DNA of 26,462 nt from Chara braunii (taxonomy: Eukaryota > Streptophyta > Charophyceae > Charales > Characeae), in the NCBI GenBank assembly GCA_003427395.1, contig BFEA01000244.1:281873-308334 (forward strand). Direction: 5' to 3'. Position numbers and translations under genes: made by a program. The notes beneath the pieces are model-generated. The model had not been told where the DNA came from, ran no database searches, and was given only the letters and a program-made list of their open reading frames with translations. Within the stretch, counting starts at the first letter, position 1, and the number at the start of each line of letters is the position of its first letter. Positions 18,736 through 26,462 of the stretch are shown here, piece after piece.

Positions 18736-20020
18736 GGAGAGGAGGGGAAAATATGAGAAAGCACTGCTCCTACGGCAAAGTCTGACGCATCGGTGATAAG
18801 GATAAAAGGGTGATCGAAATCGGGTAGGTGGAGAACCGCTGCACATGTCACCGTCTTCTTGAGGGCGAGGAAGGCGTCCTCGTGGAGGGGTGTCCAAGCC
18901 CATGGTGGGTTCTTCCGGAGGAGGGTGGAGGTAAGGACGTAGGAATACCTAGCGTATCCTTGGATGGAATTACTATAGTAGCTGGTAAGGCCAAGGAAGC
19001 TGCGAAGCTGCTTGGCGGATGTGGGGACGGGTCACTCCGCAATAGCAGTGATCTTCGCGTCGTCCATATGGAGACCCTGGTCAGACACGTAGTGTCCTAA
19101 GAAATTCACTTTGTGCTGGGCAAAGCGACACTTGCTCAGCTTGGCATAGAAGCCATGTTTGCGCAAGCGGTCAAGGACGTCGCGGAGGTGTCTGAGGTGC
19201 TCGTCAAGGGTACGACTGTAGACCAGGATATCGTCGAGGTAGACGAGAACGTACTGCTCCAGGATGTCCCTGAAGATGTTGCTCATCGCCCTTTGGAAGG
19301 TAGCGGGTGCGTTGGTGAGGCCGAATGGCATCACCGTAAACTCGTACTGGCTGAAGCGCGATCGGAACGCTGTCTTCGGTTGGTCGGCTGCAGCGACCCG
19401 GATCTGATGGTAACCACTACGAAGATCAATCTTCGTAAAGAAGCGGTTGCCTGCTAGGCGGTCAAACAGCTCGTCGGAACGAGGCATGTGGTAGTTGTTC
19501 TTGACCGTGTAGCGGTTGAGACCGCGATAGTCGATGCAGAGACGGAGAGTTTCATCCGCTTTGCGAGCAAAGAGGACGGGTGCATCCCACGGGGAGTTGC
19601 TGGGTTTAATGAAACCCAGTCTCAGGAGCTCCTCAAGCTGACGCTTGAGTTCGGTGGCCTCGGGGATCGAGAGTCTGTAGGGTGCCTGGTGGTGAACACG
19701 ATAGTCAGGCACAAGCTGGATGGAGTGCTCGACGTCGCGCATCGGTGGGATGCCGGCGTACGAGAACGACGATGGAAAAACGTCGTGGTACTCTCGAATG
19801 AGGTCACGAACTGCGGGCTCCAGGTCGGTCGTATAGCGTGCGAGTTCCTCAGCGTCATCGCGAGACGACGGGGTGCACTCGACGGACGGCGGAGGGAGGG
19901 AAGTAGAGAGGGAGAGAGGGCGCAAGGCTAGCGAGGGCGCCGTCAAAAGGGAAGGGGTGGTTCGGGTCCAGGGTGCCCGAATAGGAAGGGGAAGTAAGGG
20001 GGGGGTTGAAAAACCCTTAA
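18670..20020 (-). pseudogene. pol: Ty3/gypsy pol: reverse transcriptase and start of RNase H
   Basis: The frame is open from about 20020, and homology begins at ELARYTTDLEPAVRDLI (about 19850). Motifs: LRLCIDYRGLN, TKIDLRSGYHQ (first Asp, residue 174 counted from the TTG at 19946), VMPFGLTNAPATFQ, and YLDD at residues 236-239 (about 19230-19241). The frame meets TGA at 19032-19034 where Trp is expected (the WP motif after KITAIAE); beyond it the same frame gives QLRSFLGLTSYYS and RNase H ITDASDFAVGAVLS (to 18756). A Ser/Pro-rich stretch follows and the coding frame changes between about 18735 and 18670. The TTG/ATG choice means nothing here: this is the interior of a polyprotein whose protease side is missing. 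Confidence 0.92.
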
Positions 20021-20030
20021 CCCTAGGAAA

Positions 20031-20059
20031 ACCCTAACCGAAGTTTGAGTGGTTAGGGT
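20031..20059. repeat. Telomere-like 9-bp inverted repeat
   Basis: ACCCTAACC (20031-20039) pairs perfectly with GGTTAGGGT (20051-20059). CCCTTAACCCTAGG lies just to the left (20014-20027). The words are like the plant telomere unit CCCTAAA but no true array exists. It sits at the 5' break of element 2. Confidence 0.7.
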
Positions 20060-20179
20060 AGGGTACCGGTGACCTAATCAAGAAAATAAAATAGCAAGCA
20101 TAGGGGGGGGAAGGGGGGAGAAAAATAAATAAACAGCGAGATTTCGAAAAAAAAAATAAAAAAAATATGGAAATAAATA

Positions 20180-20341
20180 AATAATAAAAATAATTAAAGA
20201 AATAAGGAAATAAAATATAAAAAAAGAAACAATATTTATTTTTTTAGAATTTTTGGCAGCAATAATAAAAATAATTAAAGAACTAAGAAAATAAAATATG
20301 AAAAGAGAAATAATATTTATTTTTTTAGAATTTTCAGCAAC
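20180..20341 (+). repeat. 81-bp direct repeat, two copies, AT-rich
   Basis: Copies start at 20180 and 20261 and end in TTTTTTAGAATTTTxxCAGC. A third, separate instance of the ending (AAAAATTTCAGCAGCATTTC) is at 20535-20554. The endings resemble the TTTCGGCAGC motif of the 10.5-11.1 kb repeat. The surrounding 20060-20600 is very A-rich. Confidence 0.85.
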
Positions 20342-20973
20342 ATTTCCCTACCCCCTATGGAGTCAAGAATGTGCCAAGGGAAAGAAGAGACCAAGATAAG
20401 CAAACTAAGTTTCAAAGTGCCGCAAATGAAATTTTTCATAAAATAAATAAAGAAATAATAAGTAAATAGATAAGGAAATAAATAAAAAAATAAGTAGAGG
20501 ATGGGGTGACGAAAAATAAAGTGTTGGCTTTTTTAAAAATTTCAGCAGCATTTCATTACCCCCATGGGGTCGAAGTGTGCCATCAAGAAGAAAGGCTAAG
20601 TAAAGTGGGCTATTTGAGGTCCGCTATACCTTGATTCGATCAAGAATGAACATACAACACAAGCAAGTGTCAAACTTCAAACATGACTCGACCGACACAA
20701 TACAGAAGAGCGGCAAACGAAGTTCAGATGAGAAGAAGCGAAGGATCTGGTCTCTCTTAAGAACGAGTCCACAATCGGATTAAAGTCACAAAATGAGCTT
20801 AGTCAAACCCCCTCCATAATTCTGATCCCTCACTTCCTCTCTATAGTATCAAAATACTCAGACCATGTGATGGTATGCTAAAGTTACTCTCATCATTCCA
20901 GACTCACAACTAGTCGGACATAATTAGTCCCCATCTAGCAAGAACTTTGCCAGCAGGCCACTCTGTTGAGTAC

Positions 20974-21155
20974 TATGAGCCTCTTTTTAAAAACTTGATT
21001 CATGAGGTAATCTAGAGGTTCGGTTTTCTAAGCGATCCGGAACCAAGGGTTTTGATGCTCTCGATATGAGCCTCTTTTTGAAAACTTGATTCATGAGGTA
21101 ATCTAGAGGTTCGATCTTCTCAGCGATCCGAAACCAAGGGTTTTTATGCTATCGA
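20974..21155 (+). repeat. 91-bp direct repeat, two copies
   Basis: Copies start at TATGAGCCTC 20974 and 21065 and are nearly identical (TTGATTCATGAGGTAATCTA is shared exactly), with a handful of substitutions. No ORF relation. The high identity suggests a recent local duplication. Confidence 0.92.
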
Positions 21156-21159
21156 TATA

Positions 21160-22250
21160 GACATCCCAACCTCCCTCTCTCGCTATGTGCAGCGACTCTT
21201 CTCAGATGTATATCTTCTTTGCATTCTCCATTGACTCGTAAAGTCTGATCATGTAACAAAATAGTGGTTGTCTTCCCCGTGACATGCTCAAGATTTGTTG
21301 TTCTCAGTCTAGCGATATAAGGGAGGAAGAAGTTTATCAACTCCCATCCCTCAAGGTCTGCTTACCCTTTTAACTCTCCCAATGTCTGAATTGGATCGTC
21401 CTCCATCCAAAGACTATAAGAGAGAAAGTCAGATTGGGTCTAGAGGACATTTTTAAGAGTATACCCTAAAAAGGCTTCCGTCAAAAAATATTTGATATGA
21501 CGATAACTATGATTGCTCGACAGGTGGAGGATTGAGGCAACTTGACCAATTGTTGACTGAATCTGCCTGACGGTAAAGATTGATAGGTTTGCACTGTTGA
21601 TTGAATCCGACTTGGGATTGCCAACACGCCTAATAATCTGAGTTGCTGTGCTTTGGCGCTATGTGATCTTACTGATGACTTGTATTCGTCTGAAAAGATG
21701 AGACCGACACTGTCCAAGATGCCACCAATTAAGCTGGTCGATTTTCCGATGAATAAGACTATTTGAACTGCAGGGGATTAATGTCACTTATTTCAAGTCC
21801 TTCGTGACCTTTCAAAGTATGAAATAATTTATTCTTAGTTCTTTGTAGTTGTCCTGTTGTTGTGTCATGACCGACTTCACATTTATTATAGGTCCATTGT
21901 GTTTTGTATAGGTCGTTGGGTCACCAATCTTTATTATTGTCTATTTGTTGGACCTTTTGAGTTTGGTGTATCCGTTTACTAAGTCTGTCGTGATCAGGTT
22001 GCTTTCAGAGTTATTTGTTTTTAAACTTATTGTGATCATCCTGCTTGTCCGGTCGCTTATTTTTGAACCCACATCTGACCCGTGTTCAGTTTGTGCTAAG
22101 TTGGTGTTCAAAACGGTATCCAAGTTTGTGCAACCTCTATGATTGAATCCCTGCTTTGATTGAGTTCAAACCCGTAACAAACCAATATTGAAACTTGTAC
22201 TGAACTCTTGTCTGAATTCTCACTCGGTTTGTATCTGAGCCAGTGTCAGA
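21160..22250. other. No gene recognised
   Basis: AT-rich, short frames only on both strands, none with motifs. From about 22150 on, isolated words (GAGTTCAAAC, CTGAACTC) look like decayed members of the 35-bp repeat that follows. Confidence 0.4.
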
Positions 22251-22278
22251 TTTTCCCTTGACCTGTGCCTATGATGAA

Positions 22279-22560
22279 CTTTCCCAACCTATCTAAGATC
22301 AACGTCTGAGCTTGAGTCCAAGTCTGTCCCAAATCGACGTCCAAACCTGAGTCCAGGCTTGCTCCGAACCAGTGTCCAAGATCGGGTCCAGATCTACCCC
22401 GAACGAGAGTTTGAACTGAGTCTTGGCCGGTCCTGAACCAGCGCCTGAACCTCAATCAAAGCCTGCCCTGAACCAACGTCCGAACCCGAGTCCAAGCCTG
22501 CCCCGAACAGGCGTCCGAACCGGAGTCTAAACTTGCTTCGGACTCATGCTCGAAGGTTGG
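22279..22560 (+). repeat. 35-bp tandem repeat (GAGTCCAAGCCTG family), 7-8 copies
   Basis: The anchor GAGTCCA or a variant occurs at 22314, 22349, 22384, 22418, 22453, 22488 and 22523, a period of 35 (once 34). The consensus is close to GAGTCCAAGCCTGCCCCGAA followed by CCAGCGTCCGAACCC. Period 35 shifts frame every unit, so it is not a coding repeat. Copies on the right are best conserved. Confidence 0.9.
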
Positions 22561-22883
22561 TTCAAAGTCAATCCTTTCAGGTGGATTTTTTTATCACTTA
22601 TGCGAGATACACTGTTGTGGGTACTGCATAGTCAATATGATTCATTTCCACCCTGATTTTCTCTCTTCTTCTTCTTTTATTACATTGAGTTCATTTTTCC
22701 CTCTCGTTTGGTCTCCCTCTCACCCGACGTACATAGCCAATCAATTCAACTTCCCTGACATTCTTAGTGTTATGTATGATTAAAAAAATGACAAGTTATA
22801 GAAGTCTTTGCTAACAATAATGATCTCAACAAATGGTAATAGTAGTAATAATCGAAAACAATAACCATAGTAGTAATAATAAA

Positions 22884-22886
<3 letters not shown>

Positions 22887-22932
<46 letters not shown>
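22887..22932 (+). repeat. (AAT)n microsatellite
   Basis: About 15 AAT units inside a broader AT-rich block (22780-23010) that also has ATG/ATT triplet runs. Confidence 0.95.
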
Positions 22933-23580
22933 TGTAATAATAAATCAATGATGATGATTATGGTAGTAACAATTATTATAATCATTTTACTATTATTATA
23001 ATTATTACGATTTAGATAAAAGGAGAGGCCACAAGGGGGTTAAAATGCGGCAACCTTCACGGATAACCAACCTAAGAATATGCTATGAATCGGTTATGAA
23101 GTCAGACCTCCAGGCGATAACTCACTTAAGGGAGCAAGGCGCACCCCAAAATATATCCAAGCTTACGGGTTAACTTTAAAACCCTACCAAAGCAAAACCT
23201 CATATTATTTTGAAGTATTGTTCAAGGGTTCGTATGGGCTGAGGATACAAGTATAAACTCCCTACAATTTTTGAGGCCAATGCTTAAAGCTGTAAAAACC
23301 ATGATCACTGCATTGAAGCAGGTGGTCGTGTTGTGTCGTCCGAAAGGGCAATGTCCCTCTCAAAATTTCTACGGTCCGCACATGACAATTCTTACTACGG
23401 GATCTCTGAATTCTCCTTGGTATGGTACCACCGTGGAGTTTTTTCCCCAGTTCCCACGATCTCGAATTTAATTGAATTGTCTCTTGAAGGTTGAAGTCCT
23501 TGCGTGAGTACCTTCTCAGGCAACCTAGTGCCACGTGGATTCTCAAGTCTCGGACTCGCTATTGACATCGAGAGTAAGTT

Positions 23581-23726
23581 TTTAGTTGATCAACAACCTA
23601 TCACTCTCGATTCTTAGACGGAACTACATTAGGTAAGCTAATCCAGGGATAATTTTAGTTGATCAACAACCTATCACTCTAAATTCTTAAACGAAGCTAC
23701 ATTAGGTAAGCCAATCCAGAGATAAT
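23581..23726 (+). repeat. 73-bp direct repeat, two copies
   Basis: Copies start with TTTAGTTGATCAACAACCTA at 23581 and 23654 and share TACATTAGGTAAGC near their ends. A few substitutions separate them. No coding content. Confidence 0.92.
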
Positions 23727-25190
23727 TTCCAATCTAGATGCCGAACCGTCTCAACCTAGGTTGAATTAGTCATGATAACAAAAGCGAAGTTAGAGAGGGT
23801 TACAGAAATGAACGTGAACTTGATAAAAAACAGAGTAGTCATACTACTTTCCTCTTTGCGTGATCCCGCTTCCTCTAGTCATAATCCAAACAACATATCA
23901 TATCTTTTCCTTTTTGGTTAAAACCCTATTTGACCGCTCTACGGCCCCACCCTGTTAGACTCTCGAGCTTGAGTCGACCCTTCAATGGTCTAAGCTAACT
24001 CAGCTCCGCTCATGCGCAAGCCCAGGGCACGGAACATTCGTCACAGAATCACCCCCACCTACTGCTTTGAGATGGATGGGGATGGGCCAACACATGAGAG
24101 AGCTTTGACATAGAAGATGTAGCTCAAACCTCACTCTAGGTAGGTAGTCTCGTTGATCCTTGACAAGCGTCTTCTCGATACTTTGTTGTGTTTGCAGACA
24201 ATTGCTTCTTCCAATACTCATGCAGTCCAAGGAGTTGTTTGCGAGTTCATCTTCCTTTATGCTTAGGTCAAGCGTCCTTCTTGCGCCACACATCCATTTG
24301 CTAGGTGTACAGTCTAGCGGCATTGACGAGACAGAGAACTCGCCCCTCGGCTTAGGGATGTCGACCAAGTCATGTGACCCTTATTGCCTCACTAGGGCGC
24401 CTTGTTCGTTCTCGGCCTCTTGACGTTCTAAGTGCTCACATCCTACGCACCTTGCAATAGTCATTCATCACATATCATGTTCCGACGCTTTTCTATACAC
24501 CCCTTAGTCTTTTCGGGGGCCTTCCCACATACTCAAGGGACTCTTTCATCTATTCAATCATCTTTGTCAAAGTCCAATCATTTGGCCCTCCTTTCTTTCA
24601 ACGGAGGGCCGCACAAATCAAAAGGGTCATCCATGGGCGAGGATTACGTTTACAACCCAATTTTTTGCTTCTCTTTCCTTCCGCCACTCGGTCTCACCGG
24701 GTGCCGTCCTGCTCAAGGTAGTTTAGAGAGCTACTCACCTGCACACTCAATGCAAGATAGGAACAAGCACAACCCCCATTTAGGGTCAACAAATAATCTC
24801 TCCCGCATGTCTATTCTCTTTGTCTTTCGGTTCTTTCTCTTCCCTTTCCTTTTCCTTGTCTAGGCCTTTTTCTTCTCATTCTCATGCATTCGGGGTGTTG
24901 GTTGAGTCCACTGACCTTTCTCTCAATCAGCAAGTCTTTTCAGTTCTCAAGTCCTCCCAATCCTCAAATCCTTAAAGCCCGAAGTTCTTTCAATCCTCAA
25001 GTCTCTTTCCTCTTCGTGGCACAAGGGATTGGCTACCCTTCCCTTGCCCTCTTTTTCCACCAAGTGAGATCAAAGTGCTTTCACCGTTTGTCCCCTGGCA
25101 ATCTGACAAGTGAACGGAGGTGGATTAGTCGCATGCCAGGATGAAGAAGGGGTGAAGGGTTTAGCTTAGACTAAGAGGGGGATAGTTGGC
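23727..25190. other. No gene recognised
   Basis: Frames of 86-143 codons exist (24432-24863 plus, 24000-24368 minus, 24884-25144 plus), none with a recognisable domain. 24500-25080 is pyrimidine-rich with repeated TCTTTC and CAATCCTCAA words. No tRNA-like cloverleaf was found by eye. Confidence 0.4.
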
Positions 25191-25191
25191 G

Positions 25192-25195
<4 letters not shown>

Positions 25196-25283
<88 letters not shown>
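25196..25283 (+). repeat. (AG)n microsatellite, about 44 units
   Basis: Eighty-eight bases of uninterrupted AG. It is the longest perfect microsatellite in the window and lies just left of the 53-bp array. Confidence 0.97.
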
Positions 25284-25286
<3 letters not shown>

Positions 25287-25375
25287 TATGCCTAATCAAA
25301 AGACTCCCTCCCCTTCCTATTTTATCCTATCTCCTTACCAAAGGCCCCCTCTAGTAGCTCTGCAGTCCTATACCC

Positions 25376-25712
25376 CGTACGCATGGCGGCCGATAATGGA
25401 GGTGCAGGAAGAAGAATGTGAGTCACGATTGGCTATGGTGGCTGGTTGACGGAGGTGGAGAAAGAAGAAGGTGGGAGGAGGTTGGCTTTCGTGGATAGGG
25501 GATGGAGGTGAAGGAAGAAGAAGGAGAGTGGTGGTTGGCTATGGTGGATGGTTGTTGGAGGTAGAGAAAGAAGAAGGTGGGAGGTGGTTGGCTATGGTGG
25601 ATGGGTGATGGAGGTGGAGGAAGAAGAAGGTGAGTGGTTGTTGGCTATGGTGGATGGGTGATGGCGGTGTAGGAAGGAGAAGGTGAGAGGTGCTTGGCTA
25701 TGGAGGATGGAC
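25376..25712 (+). repeat. 53-bp minisatellite, about 6.3 copies
   Basis: TTGGCTATGGTGGATGG-type anchors at 25429, 25482, 25535, 25588, 25641 and 25694, spaced exactly 53 bp; a partial copy begins about 25376. The second half of the unit is GGAGGTGGAGGAAGAAGAAG. The strand is strongly purine-rich. A 53-bp period changes frame in each unit, so it is not translated as a repeat. Confidence 0.95.
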
Positions 25713-25713
25713 C

Positions 25714-26425
25714 GAGCTCTCCCAGGCCTCATGCCCCCACCCTGCTAGGTTACAGGGCAACACGACTCACCCCAGCTCCGGCGAGCGTCGTCCCGACAGC
25801 AACCCTTGGTTTTCCCTTGGAATGCCCGACCCAAGGCATCCCAAGATCTCTCTATCGGGCCTCACGCTCCTGCTATCAACAAGTTACAGGGCAATCCCCC
25901 AGCATCGGCCAGCGTCGTTCTGGCATCGAAAAACTGCAGACCAATGAACATAACGCATCAAAGAAGCATAAAATGAGTTGCAAGGAGTACCCAGAGTCCT
26001 AAGGCATTCTCAAGACTGCCAAAAGCAACCAAGAACCAAATGAGAACCTCTGTTTTTTAGCGCTTTTTTATGATGAAAAGTTTCTCAAAAAGTTCAGATT
26101 TGGATGTACCAGAGGTCCTCCCAACCACAAAAAGGGTAGATGGAAACTCATACAATCCCCTCTATGAACACGCCGGTATGGCGGTTTACAACGAAAAAAA
26201 CGGATCTCTACCAGGCCTCATGCCCCCATCAGGCTAGGTTACAGAGTTGCACCACATTGCTCCAGCCTCCGGCCCGCATTGCGCCAGCTCCAACCCCGAT
26301 GACCGCTGAGACTGCCCCCACTAACAGCCTCCCAGATCTCTTCCAGGCCTCACACCCCCTTTAGGCTAGGTGACAGAGTTGCACCACCTCGCTCCGGCTC
26401 CGGCCAGCGTTGCTCCAGCATCGGT
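25714..26425 (+). repeat. 132-bp repeat family, four copies
   Basis: GGCCTCA anchors at 25725, 25858, 26214 and 26346: two pairs with internal spacing of 133 and 132 bp. Shared elements are GATCTCT.CCAGGCCTCA, then TAGGTTACAG, then GCACCAC or an equivalent, then CCAGC..CGGCCAGCGT. The 26.2 kb pair is better conserved. The gap between the pairs (25930-26200) holds unrelated A-rich sequence. No coding capacity or RNA polymerase III box is evident. Confidence 0.8.
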
Positions 26426-26462
26426 CTTCGAGGGCCGCTGTATTACAACCAAACTCAGCAGG

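Larger units (their letters stand above)
15740..20020 (-). mobile_element. Ty3/gypsy chromovirus (element 2), lacking gag and protease
   Basis: Pol reads leftward from about 20020 to 16630 and is followed by about 350 bases of noncoding DNA and the LTR-type terminus at 15740. Only two lesions break 3.3 kb of pol (a TGA at 19032-19034 and a frame change near 18680), so it is far younger than element 1. No protease (DTGA/DSGA) or Gag zinc knuckle exists upstream of the reverse transcriptase, and no primer-binding site or matching 5' LTR is seen, so the 5' end was lost. Confidence 0.85.

Noticed and set aside
16060-20600. Paired LTRs of element 2 at 15.74-16.3 and 20.0-20.6 kb
   Set aside because: Both have an AT-rich block followed by a GGCA-containing hairpin, but they do not align; LTRs of so young an element should be nearly identical.
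25186-25449. Arg/Glu-repeat protein
   Set aside because: It is only the translation of the (AG)n microsatellite.
1-26462. tRNA genes
   Set aside because: I searched by eye for GGTTCGAATCC-type B boxes with a cloverleaf on both strands and found none; GGTTCGATC near 21110 lies in a direct repeat without arms.

Overview
The window is eukaryotic repeat-rich nuclear DNA from the green lineage. It holds no bacterial-type operons, ribosome-binding sites or phage genes. All coding sequence I can recognise belongs to decayed retroelements: two Ty3/gypsy elements with chromodomains, and a zinc-knuckle plus coiled-coil protein remnant. That coiled-coil protein, the chromovirus pols and the style of the repeats recall predicted proteins of the charophyte alga Chara braunii. 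This is an inference from memory (about 50%); another streptophyte is possible. One ambiguous base (N at 16962) shows a draft assembly.

Layout. 1-2928 (+) is a badly decayed chromovirus pol (reverse transcriptase, RNase H, integrase, chromodomain) with six in-frame stops and three frame changes. A polypurine tract and a probable 3' LTR follow (about 3034-3917). 4329-4460 encodes a CCHC zinc knuckle; 4440-5060 is repeat-rich; 5747-6969 is a broken coiled-coil ORF. These two pieces may be halves of one gag/ORF1-like gene. 6970-8100 has no recognised gene. 8250-8618 is a tandem array of near-perfect 46-bp-arm palindromes, 136 bp apart. 8620-9890 is GC-rich and unassigned. 9890-12240 is LTR-like noncoding DNA packed with hairpins: a 122-bp tandem repeat carrying a TTTCGGCAGC motif, then a series of short hairpins with a conserved loop and varying stems. 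13740-14930 is a diverged 178-bp tandem repeat with two hairpins per unit. 14995-15738 derives from large-subunit rRNA, cut into blocks that alternate in orientation.

15740-20020 (-) is a second, much younger chromovirus: a probable LTR end at 15740, then (read leftward from 20020) reverse transcriptase, RNase H with an unusual 47-residue insertion, an integrase with an intact D,D35E triad, and a chromodomain. It carries one nonsense codon and one frame change. Its gag and protease are absent. 20030-25190 is AT-rich, non-genic DNA with several direct and tandem repeats. 25196-26462 is satellite-like: an (AG)n tract, a 53-bp tandem array and a 132-bp repeat family.

Nothing here looks like a working host gene. 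The strongest unexplained signals are the alternating-orientation rRNA mosaic and the arrays of hairpins whose stems vary while pairing is kept.
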